Notes: a model not told the origin generated them from the letters alone. A stretch of DNA of 21,513 bases from Thermodesulfovibrio sp. (GCA_027050975.1 JALUAR010000041.1:2647-24159), one strand, 5' to 3'; shown: positions 7,279 through 14,302, counted from the stretch's first letter. Translations and numbers: made by a program.

Positions 7279-8295
7279 ATGCTTATTGTAATGCATAACT
7301 GGGCAACGGAGGATGATATAAACAGGGTAAAGGAGACAATCCAGTCCATGGGCCTTAAACCCGTGGCAATTCCTGGTGCCGAAAGGACTGCCATAGGTGT
7401 TATAGGTAACCAGGGCTGGGTTGATGATACACCACTTTCGGGGCTAAGAGGCATCAGAGAGATCATTCATGTTACAAAGCCGTATAAGCTTGTAAGCAGA
7501 GATTTTCATCCCGAAGACACGGTTGTTGAACTGGCAGGGGGAATAAAAATAGGGGGAGATTCTCCCTTTGTGGTGATTGCCGGACCCTGTGCAGTGGAGA
7601 GCAGAGATCAGCTTTTTCAGACAGCAGAGTTTCTCTCTTCTATGGGGATAAAGGTTTTACGCGGAGGAGCCTACAAGCCCAGAACCAGTCCTCACAGCTT
7701 CCAGGGACTCAGAGAGGAGGGGTTAAGGATACTGAGTGAGGTGAGGGAGCGGTTTGGTCTGGCTGTGGTAACCGAGGTGATGAGCCCGGAACATGTGGAT
7801 GATGTGGCAGAGAGTGTGGATATGCTTCAAATAGGTGCCAGGAATATGCAGAACTTTGATCTTCTGCGTGAGGTGGGTAGGACGGGAAAGCCTGTCATGC
7901 TTAAAAGGGGTCTTTCCGCCACAATGGAGGAGTGGCTTGCCTCTGCCGAGTACATACTGGTTGAAGGTAATCATAAAGTGATTCTCTGTGAGCGTGGAAT
8001 AAGGACCTTCGAGCGTGCTACCCGCAATACCGCTGACCTTGCCATAATACCCCTGATCCGGAAAGTGTCACATTTGCCCATTATTTTCGATCCGAGTCAT
8101 GCCACCGGCAGGAGGGACCTTGTTGAGCCTATGGCAGTTGCTTCGGTGGTTGTGGGAGCGCATGGTGTAATGGTTGAGGTTCATCCGGACCCTGAGAAGG
8201 CTCTATCTGACGGAGCGCAGTCTCTGCATTTTGAAGAGTTTGAGAGGCTTAACAAAGCCCTGCAGAATGTATCTGAATGTCTGAAGAAGCAGTAA
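7279..8295 (+). CDS. aroF: 3-deoxy-7-phosphoheptulonate (DAHP) synthase, AroF/type I-beta
   Basis: 338 residues. It condenses phosphoenolpyruvate and erythrose 4-phosphate, the first step of the shikimate route to aromatic amino acids. Residues 1-70 form the ferredoxin-like regulatory domain seen in Thermotoga-type enzymes, which mediates Phe/Tyr feedback in that family. The barrel shows VIAGPCAVES (metal-binding Cys near 102), GGAYKPRTSPHSFQG, MLKRGLSAT, ILCERGIRTFE, IFDPSHATG and MVEVHPDPEKALSDGAQSL. SD AAGGAG (7268-7273) fits ATG 7279. It follows parB by 63 bases on the same strand and ends 5 bases from the opposing kinase gene. In several species this gene is called aroF or aroG. Confidence 0.96.
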   Translation: MLIVMHNWATEDDINRVKETIQSMGLKPVAIPGAERTAIGVIGNQGWVDDTPLSGLRGIREIIHVTKPYKLVSRDFHPEDTVVELAGGIKIGGDSPFVVIAGPCAVESRDQLFQTAEFLSSMGIKVLRGGAYKPRTSPHSFQGLREEGLRILSEVRERFGLAVVTEVMSPEHVDDVAESVDMLQIGARNMQNFDLLREVGRTGKPVMLKRGLSATMEEWLASAEYILVEGNHKVILCERGIRTFERATRNTADLAIIPLIRKVSHLPIIFDPSHATGRRDLVEPMAVASVVVGAHGVMVEVHPDPEKALSDGAQSLHFEEFERLNKALQNVSECLKKQ

Positions 8296-8300
8296 GGCTT

Positions 8301-10265
8301 CTATGTGGTTCCCAAAAAACTGTTCAGTACCCTGATCATTTCTTCAGCTACGTAGGGTTTTACAATAACCCCCTTAAACCCGTATTTTTCGTAATCAGCC
8401 ATCACCGGATCATTGGAATATCCACTTGAGACAACAGCCTTTACTTCAGGATCTATCTTCTTCAGTGCCTTTATAACCTCTTTTCCTCCCAGACCACCTG
8501 GAACAGTTAGATCTAATATTACCAGATCAAAGGAGTTGCCTTTTTCTTTGGCCTCTTTATATATATGGATAGCCTTTTCACCGTCGCTGGTAATAACAGC
8601 TTCATATCCCATCTCTGTAAGCAAGGAGTAAAGGAGGTCGAGAACCATCTCTTCATCATCCATTATCAGTATCCTCCCTTTTCCCGCTACAGTACCGACC
8701 TGCTTCGGGCTTTTCAGCGGCAGGCTCCTTTCAGAGGCCGGGAGATAGATGGTAAAAGCGGTTCCGTTTCCAGGAGAGGAGTCTACAGTAATATGACCAT
8801 GATGCTTTTTTATTATAGAGTATGTAATTGTGAGGCCGAGGCCGTTACATTGATGCTTGGTCGTGAAGAAGGGATCAAAAATCTTTTCCAGGTATTCCGA
8901 AGGGATGCCAAGCCCCTCATCCTTAATGGTAATTCTTATATACTTGCCTTTTTCCAGTGGAAGAGCTTCAACGGTTTTTAAAAAGTTTTCGCAGGTAATT
9001 GTAATAGTGCCTCCCTGGGGCATTGCCTGTTTTGCATTCAACATGATATTTTGGATCGCCTGACTGATCTGGCTTTCATCAATTTCAACTGACCAGAGAT
9101 TATCACTGCATTTAAACTCACATTTTATGTTTGTCCCCTGGAGAATAAAGGATGCAGTATCCTTAACCACACCAAATATGTTGGAAGGTTTTTTTACAGG
9201 AGCCCCGCCTTTTGAGAATGTAAGGAGTTGTTGTGTCAGGTCTCGAGCCCTCAGCGATGCCCTTTCGGCATTTGTCAGGCGTTGCTGGACTTTGTGCTCC
9301 TGTGGAAGAAGGTGCTTTACAAGGGTTATATTTCCAAGTATTACGGTTAGCAGATTGTTAAAATCATGGGCAATACCACCTGCGAGAACCCCCAGGGACT
9401 CAAGTTTCTGAATCTTTAGCAGCTCTTTTTCCATTCTGTTTCTGCGCTCTATCTCTTTCTTGAGTTTTTCATTTACCTCCATGAGTTCAGCAGTTCGTTC
9501 CTTTATTAACTCTTCCAGCCCCTCTTTATGTTTTATCTGCTCCTCCTCTGTCTTCAAACGTCTTTGGATTTCCTGGGTAAGTTCCTCGTTTAGCCGCTCA
9601 GCATTCTCTTTGGCAGAGGCAAGGTATCTTACAAGATGAAGATTCTCGTATTTTAGACGCAGAGAGTTCAGGGTGATCTTATGAATATGCATTGCAACGC
9701 CACTAATCAGGAGCAGATAAAGCATAATTGCTCCTGCCATTGCAAGGTGGATTTTATCCCCTATGACAAAACATCTTGCAGACAAAGGCAGCAAAGCAGG
9801 CACTGAAAAGAATAGGAATGCCTTCATCTGGGCAGAGTAAGAGGCAGCTGCTCCTGCAACCATGCCGCCAAGGATAAAGATAATAAATACCTGATGAATT
9901 ACGGAGTCTGTCGGAAATAGAAACAACGCAATTGCTCCCCAGGCAATGCCTGATGCACCTACACCCAGTAAGAATCTCCTGCCAAACTTTGCAGCATTTT
10001 CCCGGGATACTATGGTCCTTTGAAAGTCCAGATAACAGAGATATCTAACAAAGATTATAAGCAAAATAGAGGTCAGCCATATCGAGCGAAGCTTTAGGGA
10101 GATATGATGTGACAAAATAAAAAAGACGATTAGGGAATTAGCGGCAGAGGCGATCAGACCGAAAGGGACATTTGAGTAGAGTTGATTTATCAGGTCTATT
10201 CGGAGATGTTCCTCTCCGGCCGGACTGTCCTGTCTGACCGTAGGTGTAGAGGCTTTTTCGTACAT
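8301..10265 (-). CDS. Membrane-bound hybrid histidine kinase (6 TM, coiled coil, HisKA-HATPase-REC)
   Basis: 654 residues. Six hydrophobic segments at roughly 34-52, 60-78, 97-117, 123-145, 149-168 and 174-194 form an integral membrane sensor domain with little periplasmic loop. A long charged coiled coil (about 200-290) leads to HisKA with GIAHDFNN (His300). HATPase_c has NIMLNAKQAMP, DEGLGIP and FFTTK. The G2 region reads QCNGLGL rather than the usual GTGLGL. A terminal receiver has MDDEE, Asp585 in VILDLTVPGG and Lys in IVKPY. No SD precedes the ATG. An extended -10 (TGCTATTAT) ends seven bases upstream, suggesting a leaderless message. No cognate output regulator is adjacent. Signal unknown. 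Confidence 0.92.
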   Translation of the reverse strand: MYEKASTPTVRQDSPAGEEHLRIDLINQLYSNVPFGLIASAANSLIVFFILSHHISLKLRSIWLTSILLIIFVRYLCYLDFQRTIVSRENAAKFGRRFLLGVGASGIAWGAIALFLFPTDSVIHQVFIIFILGGMVAGAAASYSAQMKAFLFFSVPALLPLSARCFVIGDKIHLAMAGAIMLYLLLISGVAMHIHKITLNSLRLKYENLHLVRYLASAKENAERLNEELTQEIQRRLKTEEEQIKHKEGLEELIKERTAELMEVNEKLKKEIERRNRMEKELLKIQKLESLGVLAGGIAHDFNNLLTVILGNITLVKHLLPQEHKVQQRLTNAERASLRARDLTQQLLTFSKGGAPVKKPSNIFGVVKDTASFILQGTNIKCEFKCSDNLWSVEIDESQISQAIQNIMLNAKQAMPQGGTITITCENFLKTVEALPLEKGKYIRITIKDEGLGIPSEYLEKIFDPFFTTKHQCNGLGLTITYSIIKKHHGHITVDSSPGNGTAFTIYLPASERSLPLKSPKQVGTVAGKGRILIMDDEEMVLDLLYSLLTEMGYEAVITSDGEKAIHIYKEAKEKGNSFDLVILDLTVPGGLGGKEVIKALKKIDPEVKAVVSSGYSNDPVMADYEKYGFKGVIVKPYVAEEMIRVLNSFLGTT

Positions 10266-10277
10266 TAGTTTTATAAT
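10266..10277 (-). promoter_or_regulatory. Extended -10 element directly ahead of the membrane kinase
   Basis: On the minus strand TGCTATTAT is followed by AAAACTA and then ATG. The -10 would place the transcription start at or next to the ATG, with no room for an SD. No good -35 is present, as expected for a TGn extended -10. Confidence 0.45.
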
Positions 10278-10403
10278 AGCATATTATTTGATTAAATAAG
10301 CATGTATTCAAATAGTTTATTTCTCTTTTCCATCGTAAGTTTAAGCCCTTTATTTATCCAATAATAAGGTAGTGAAGGTTGAAGCAGCAAAGCTAAGGTG
10401 ATT

Positions 10404-11060
10404 TTATCTTGCCTTTTTAACCCCTATCCTCTGGCAGTACTCGAAGATACTGCACTTAGAGCAGAATGGACTAAGTGGTCTGCATATTCCCTGACCAAAG
10501 GCAACAAGCAGACCGTTTATCTCTTTCCAGTATCTTCTGGGAAGTATAGCACGAAGGGCGAATTCTGTCTCTTCGGGAGTGCGGGTTTTTACATAACCCC
10601 AGCGGTTTGTAATGCGGTGGACATGGGTGTCAACGCAGATACCGGGTTTGTTATATCCCCTTGTGACAACAAGATTTGCTGTCTTACGGCCTACACCTTT
10701 GAGTTTTAGAAGTTCATTGATACTGTCCGGTACCTTACCGCCATAATCCCTGATAATCTGACAGGCTATCGCCTTTATCCTTTCTGCCTTTAGACGGTAA
10801 AACCCGACTGGATAGATTGCCTTTTCAATTTTTTTAAGAGGTAGTTTGCAGAGTTTCTCTGGAGTGTCGGCCAGGCTGAACAGCCTCTCAGATGCTTCTG
10901 AAGTGGTACCATCCTGGGTTCGCAGACTTAAGATACAACTGATTAATACCTGAAAGGGGTCTTTTTTTAGACTTGCTACATAATCAACATAAGGGACTTT
11001 CAGGGTTTTAACCTGTTTCCTGAGCAGGCTGATAACCCTATGGATATCTTCCTCCCTTAT
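10404..11060 (-). CDS. nth: Endonuclease III (DNA glycosylase/AP lyase), apparent ATA start
   Basis: 218 residues if translation starts at ATA 11060. The protein removes oxidised pyrimidines and nicks at AP sites. The helix-hairpin-helix LKGVGRKTANLVV carries the catalytic Lys126, VDTHVHRITNRW carries Asp144, and the C-terminal [4Fe-4S] loop is a perfect C-x6-C-x2-C-x5-C (Cys193, 200, 203, 209). The N-terminus (residues 5-45) aligns in full with DPFKVLI-STILSLRT-type endonuclease III, so nothing is missing. The frame has no ATG, GTG or TTG at all. GAGGAGG (11074-11068), inside the ferredoxin's last codons, sits seven bases before ATA 11060, two bases after the ferredoxin stop. ATC at 11045 or CTG downstream are weaker alternatives. 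Enzyme identity is firm; the start is inferred. Confidence 0.92.
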   Translation of the reverse strand: MREEDIHRVISLLRKQVKTLKVPYVDYVASLKKDPFQVLISCILSLRTQDGTTSEASERLFSLADTPEKLCKLPLKKIEKAIYPVGFYRLKAERIKAIACQIIRDYGGKVPDSINELLKLKGVGRKTANLVVTRGYNKPGICVDTHVHRITNRWGYVKTRTPEETEFALRAILPRRYWKEINGLLVAFGQGICRPLSPFCSKCSIFEYCQRIGVKKAR

Positions 11061-11062
11061 AT

Positions 11063-11257
11063 TTAATCCTCCTCTATGATGATAGCCCCCTCAGGGCAGT
11101 TCTCCTCGGCAGCCTCACAGCAGCCTGCAAAATCGCAGGCATCAGGATCAAACACACGGGACTTACCTGTCTCTTCGTCAATATGAAATACTGCAGGGCA
11201 TATCTCTGCGCAGGCCCCGCAGCCTATGCACTTATCTTCATCAACATAAATCCTCAT
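11063..11257 (-). CDS. Small [4Fe-4S] ferredoxin
   Basis: 64 residues, soluble, very acidic, an electron carrier. The first motif is CIGCGACAEICP (Cys10, 13, 16, 20). The second region CDFAGCCEAAEENCP holds Cys41, 46, 47 and 54. In the single-cluster family the ligands are Cys10, 13, 16 and the late Cys before Pro (Cys54), with Cys20 and another Cys forming a disulfide. The extra Cys46-Cys47 pair is unusual, and a second cluster cannot be excluded. ATG 11257 has AGGAG at good spacing. It lies 13 bases after hisH and 2 bases before the inferred nth start; the C-terminal Glu-Glu codons GAG GAG supply the nth ribosome site. The FeS protein Nth needs cluster assembly, but a direct link is speculation. 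Confidence 0.93.
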   Translation of the reverse strand: MRIYVDEDKCIGCGACAEICPAVFHIDEETGKSRVFDPDACDFAGCCEAAEENCPEGAIIIEED

Positions 11258-11270
11258 GGCTACTCCTCAC

Positions 11271-11888
11271 TTAACCAGCTCTCTTTACAAGATTGCCGAA
11301 GTTTTCAAGAATCTTTAACCCCAACCGCTGGCTCTTTTCCGGGTGAAACTGTGTTGCAAATATATTGTCTTTCCATATCATGGAGGTAAATTCTATCCCA
11401 TATTCTGTAGTGCCTGCCACGATATCATCATCCTTCGGACTTACATAATAGGAATGGACAAAATAGAAGAAACTCTCGTCCTCGATACCCTCCATGATGG
11501 GAGGAGTTTTTTTAAGCTTTACGGTGTTCCAGCCCATGTGGGGAATCTTGAGATCAGTGGCAGGGAATCTTTTAACTCTGCCCTTTAGTATGTCAAGTCC
11601 TTTGCAGAGGCCAAACTCCTCTGATTCGGTAAAAAGTATCTGAAGTCCTAGGCATATACCGAGATAAGGTTTACCTTTTTCAATTGAACGTACCACGGCA
11701 TCTATAAGGCGGAGGTTTTCAAGGTTGCGGATGCAATCTCTAAAGGCACCTACACCGGGCAGAACCACAGCTTCGGCCCTGTCAATAACCGAAATGTCAG
11801 AGGTTATTTCTGCCTCTATTGCAACCTTGGCAAAACCCTTTTCAACGCTACGGAGGTTTCCCATGCCATAATCGATTATTGCAATCAA
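11271..11888 (-). CDS. hisH: Imidazole glycerol phosphate synthase, glutaminase subunit HisH
   Basis: 205 residues, class I glutamine amidotransferase. It releases ammonia from glutamine and feeds it to HisF, which makes IGP for histidine and AICAR for purine recycling. Start MIAIIDYGMGNLRSV is diagnostic. Nucleophile Cys79 in GICLGLQ, and His182/Glu184 in QFHPEKSQ complete the triad. The start is TTG at 11888, directly abutting the stop of the upstream gene. Its SD comes from that gene's Glu codons (GAGGAAGAGGAG). HisF and other his genes are not in the window, so it is separated from at least its immediate partner here. Confidence 0.96.
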   Translation of the reverse strand: MIAIIDYGMGNLRSVEKGFAKVAIEAEITSDISVIDRAEAVVLPGVGAFRDCIRNLENLRLIDAVVRSIEKGKPYLGICLGLQILFTESEEFGLCKGLDILKGRVKRFPATDLKIPHMGWNTVKLKKTPPIMEGIEDESFFYFVHSYYVSPKDDDIVAGTTEYGIEFTSMIWKDNIFATQFHPEKSQRLGLKILENFGNLVKRAG

Positions 11889-12209
11889 TTACTCCTCTTC
11901 CTCCTCGTCATCCTGGATAATCTGGCCCTTCAGTCCGTCGTAGGAGAGTACACAGATTGCGCCAGACTCGCCATTGTCAGGCATGCACATATAGCGATAT
12001 GATGCGGTTTTGCCATAAGTTTCTCTCATATGCTCCCAGCCTTCAACGAAAAAGGAGCACTCGTCATTGAAGCATACCCAGAAGTAACGTACTCCCCAAC
12101 CCAGACCGTCGCCAATGGTATAAGGAGGAGGCTCGGTTTTGAGCATCTTTTGGCCACAGTGAGGGCAGGTTGGTGCCTTTTTTAACTTATAATGTTTTGT
12201 AGAATGCAT
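11889..12209 (-). CDS. Conserved zinc-ribbon protein with Glu-rich tail
   Basis: 106 residues. Cys15-x2-Cys18 (CPHCGQKM) and Cys46-x4-Cys51 (WVCFNDECSFFVEGWEHM) form a zinc ribbon resembling Ogr/Delta-type fingers. An aromatic-rich middle (YTIGDGLGWGVRYFW), a conserved-looking YRYMCMPDNG stretch and an all-acidic tail DDEEEEE follow. ATG 12209 has AAAGGAGG six bases upstream. Function unknown to me. The aromatic/zinc design suggests nucleic-acid or protein binding (inference). Its last codons act as the hisH ribosome site, so the two should be translationally coupled. 77 bases separate it from the kinase gene upstream, with AT-rich sequence (TATAAT near 12267) that may hold a promoter. Confidence 0.8.
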   Translation of the reverse strand: MHSTKHYKLKKAPTCPHCGQKMLKTEPPPYTIGDGLGWGVRYFWVCFNDECSFFVEGWEHMRETYGKTASYRYMCMPDNGESGAICVLSYDGLKGQIIQDDEEEEE

Positions 12210-12286
12210 GTTAAACCTCCTTTGCCGGGTTTACTCTTTTATCTGATAACCTGAAACAGGGAAAATATTATATATTATGACACAAA

Positions 12287-13207
12287 TCAGATGGAAAAGG
12301 GGGCAATTCCCTGCTTACTGAGGAACTCCTCTACACCTTTCAAATCAGGAATCCCTGTCCTTCCGCCTATCTTTGTACATTTTAATGCTGCCACAGCAGA
12401 GGCAAACAGCAGTATCCGTTCCATTGGCCAATCCCGAATAAGCCCGTATATGTACCCGCCGTGGAAGACATCTCCGGCTCCGGTGGTGTCAACAGCTTGA
12501 ACACGAAAGGCAGGAGTCTGAATCAGCCTGTTCTGCAGATAGGTAACACTTCCTCTTTCACCAAGGGTGATGGTGACGGTTTTAAACCCCAGCTTTTTTA
12601 TAATCCTTCCAAAGGCTTCCGGGTCATTCTGCCAGCCGAGGTCTCTGGCAAACTCCTCGGAGCCGACCACATAGTCGCAAAGCCTGGCAAGCTCAAGCAT
12701 TCCCTCTCTAACCCTTCCGGCATCAAGCATTACGGGAACACCACTTTCCCTTGCCTTCCTGGCAGCATAGAGGGAGACCTCGACCATTAAACCGTCCAGA
12801 AGGAGAAATGAGGCTCCCTGGAGAAAATCCTGGCTGAGTTCATCAGGTTGAAGTTCTCTACCTGAGGGACGCCTCCAGAATATGGTTCTTCTGGCTGTAT
12901 GCTGTTCAATTACGATAAAGGCTACCTGAGAAGAAGCTCCTTTGCGCTGTCTTAACCCTTCTATATTTATACCTTCGACCTGTAAAGACTCTTGTATTTT
13001 TTTTCCTTCTTCGTCATCACCGATAATTCCGAAGAATCTGCAGTCAATGCCGAGACGGCGAAGGGTAACAAGGGCTGTTGCAACAGGTCCGCCTCCTTGC
13101 TCTATCCACTCCAGGACTTTTTCCTTTGTGTCAACTTCAGGATATCTCTTGACCACTGCAAGATAGTCAAGGGAGCACTGACCTATGCCGGTTACAACCG
13201 GTGCCAT
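12287..13207 (-). CDS. PfkB/ribokinase-family sugar or nucleoside kinase
   Basis: 306 residues. The family signatures are present: N-terminal GGGPVATALVTLRRLG (about 38-53) for substrate/lid contacts and DTTGAGDVFHGGY (240-252) with catalytic base Asp246 and the anion-hole Gly. GIIGDDEEGK and LGERGS are also typical. Substrate cannot be told from sequence: members phosphorylate ribose, fructose phosphates, adenosine, KDG or sulfofructose. The start ATG 13207 lies eight bases after the adenylyltransferase stop; the stop region (AAAGGATAG) includes the likely SD. Being in a run with the ThiF-like gene suggests co-transcription, not necessarily a shared pathway. Confidence 0.88.
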   Translation of the reverse strand: MAPVVTGIGQCSLDYLAVVKRYPEVDTKEKVLEWIEQGGGPVATALVTLRRLGIDCRFFGIIGDDEEGKKIQESLQVEGINIEGLRQRKGASSQVAFIVIEQHTARRTIFWRRPSGRELQPDELSQDFLQGASFLLLDGLMVEVSLYAARKARESGVPVMLDAGRVREGMLELARLCDYVVGSEEFARDLGWQNDPEAFGRIIKKLGFKTVTITLGERGSVTYLQNRLIQTPAFRVQAVDTTGAGDVFHGGYIYGLIRDWPMERILLFASAVAALKCTKIGGRTGIPDLKGVEEFLSKQGIAPFSI

Positions 13208-13215
13208 GGTGAATG

Positions 13216-13956
13216 CTATCCTTTGTTATTGCCACATATGGGGCATTCGGGATCCTTGGGAACTCTGTATCGTCTGAACTCGTTCTTCATGCCATTCCAG
13301 ACAAGCAGATAACCCCTGAGGTTAGAGCCGATGCCTGTAAGGTATTTAATGGCTTCAAGGGCCTGTAACGAGCCTATCACACCGGGAGTTGCACCCACAA
13401 CAGGGAAGGTTTCGCTTGGTGGCGCTTCCGGAAAAAGACATTTCAGGCAGGGGGTTTCGGGCGAATCAATAAAAGAGACCATTCCATCCATCCCCCATAT
13501 ACTTCCATAAATCAGGGGTATGCCTTTTCGGATGGCAGTCTCGTTCAGAAGATAGCGTGTTGGAAAATTATCCATACAGTCGATAATCAGGTCTGCATCT
13601 CCCACAAGTTCATCTACTGTCTCCTCTGTAATCTTCCCTGTGAAAGCCTCCACATTTACGGAGGGGTTTAACCTGTTCAGTGTTATTTTAGCTGATTCAG
13701 CCTTATTTGTACCTATTCTTGTATGATCATGAAGTATCTGGCGGTTCAGGTTTGTCCAGTCCGGTGAGTCGAAATCACAGATCCGAAGGTTCCCGATTCC
13801 TGCTACAGTCAGGTATATGGATACCGGAGAGCCCAGGCCACCTGCACCTGCTATGAAAACAGTAGAGTTTTTAAGTTTTTGCTGGGTCTCCTCTCCCCAG
13901 CCATCCATCATCATCTGTCGGTTGTACCGTTTGAGTTCTTCCTCTGAGAGATTCAT
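13216..13956 (-). CDS. HesA/MoeB/ThiF-family adenylyltransferase (E1-like)
   Basis: 246 residues. The Rossmann motif GAGGLGS (37-43), DFDSPDWTNLNRQ (Asp63 and Arg72 for ATP), Lys in TNKAESA, and IDCMDNFPTR are intact. Structural zinc Cys170/Cys173 and Cys238/Cys241 are present. The protein should adenylate the C-terminal Gly-Gly of a ubiquitin-like sulfur carrier (ThiS or MoaD type). The crossover loop reads TFPVVGATPGVIGS and lacks the Cys found in ThiF at this place, as in a HesA/MoeB-like subgroup. No ThiS or MoaD gene is adjacent, so the partner is unknown. Start ATG 13956 has AGGAGGAGG about seven bases upstream. It heads the minus-strand gene run and has its own promoter candidate at 14059-14089. 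Confidence 0.93.
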   Translation of the reverse strand: MNLSEEELKRYNRQMMMDGWGEETQQKLKNSTVFIAGAGGLGSPVSIYLTVAGIGNLRICDFDSPDWTNLNRQILHDHTRIGTNKAESAKITLNRLNPSVNVEAFTGKITEETVDELVGDADLIIDCMDNFPTRYLLNETAIRKGIPLIYGSIWGMDGMVSFIDSPETPCLKCLFPEAPPSETFPVVGATPGVIGSLQALEAIKYLTGIGSNLRGYLLVWNGMKNEFRRYRVPKDPECPICGNNKG

Positions 13957-14058
13957 TTATAGCCTCCTCCTGGATAGAAGATATTTCGCTTTTATATAGA
14001 CCTAAAATCCGATGACTGTTGGTTTGTCGTTACCGCTGCGGGAAACTTTTACACAGAG

Positions 14059-14089
14059 ATAATACTTAATATATAGTTCCTTTTGTCAA
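14059..14089 (-). promoter_or_regulatory. Promoter candidate for the ThiF-like to nth gene run
   Basis: On the minus strand a perfect TTGACA (14089-14084) is followed after 19 bases by TATTAT (14064-14059). Spacing is two bases long of ideal. It faces the ThiF-like gene, giving a 5' UTR of about 95 bases. Confidence 0.45.
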
Positions 14090-14155
14090 ATTTTTTCTGA
14101 TTTTTCCTATGAGACTATCTGAAATTGTGATTATCATGTTATCTTAATTTTTTTC

Positions 14156-14184
14156 TTGACAAATAATTAAAGTTGTGTTATAAA
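14156..14184 (+). promoter_or_regulatory. Near-consensus sigma70 promoter of the candidate small RNA
   Basis: TTGACA (14156-14161), exactly 17 bases, TATAAA (14179-14184). This is the strongest promoter match in the window. Transcription should start near 14191. Confidence 0.82.
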
Positions 14185-14190
14185 ATATAT

Positions 14191-14252
14191 AAGCGCCTCG
14201 TTACCTCCCCTATAGAGTTGCTGTCCAGTCCCCTCTGGACAGCATTTTTTTT
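14191..14252 (+). ncRNA. Candidate small RNA, about 62 nt
   Basis: The unit between the strong promoter at 14156-14184 and the terminator at 14219-14252 has no ORF of useful size. The 5' part is about 28 nt and mostly unpaired, and includes TTACCTCCCCTATAG, whose ACCTCC resembles the 16S rRNA anti-SD tail. The hexamer TCCCCT occurs at 14206-14211 and again as the exact loop of the terminator hairpin (14229-14234). C-rich unpaired motifs of this type are known to pair with ribosome-binding sites in Firmicutes small RNAs. The alternative is an attenuated leader of the yceD operon. I know of no named family match. Confidence 0.6.
14219..14252 (+). terminator. Strong intrinsic terminator
   Basis: TGCTGTCCAG and CTGGACAGCA form a perfect 10-bp stem with a 6-base loop TCCCCT, followed by eight T (14245-14252). 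It lies only about 30 bases after the predicted transcription start. Confidence 0.93.
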
Positions 14253-14266
14253 GCCCTCTCTCTTTC

Positions 14267-14297
14267 TTGACAGGCTTTTACCTCAATATTTTATAAT
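14267..14297 (+). promoter_or_regulatory. Second promoter, likely for yceD-rpmF-plsX-fabH
   Basis: Perfect TTGACA (14267-14272) and perfect TATAAT (14292-14297) with a long 19-base spacer; TTATAA at 14291 gives 18. It lies just beyond the strong terminator, so it could drive the operon independently of the first promoter, with a start near 14304. Confidence 0.5.
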
Positions 14298-14302
14298 TAA
14301 TA

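Noticed and set aside
8565..8981. A 138-codon plus-strand frame
   Set aside because: It is antisense to the ATPase and receiver part of the membrane kinase; no family likeness.
10398..10709. A 103-codon plus-strand frame
   Set aside because: It lies wholly antisense to nth, whose catalytic and FeS residues are unmistakable.
11060..11070. A programmed -1 frameshift fusing ferredoxin to Nth
   Set aside because: The frames are compatible, but GAG GAG GAT TAA has no slippery heptamer; an SD seven bases before ATA explains the arrangement more simply.
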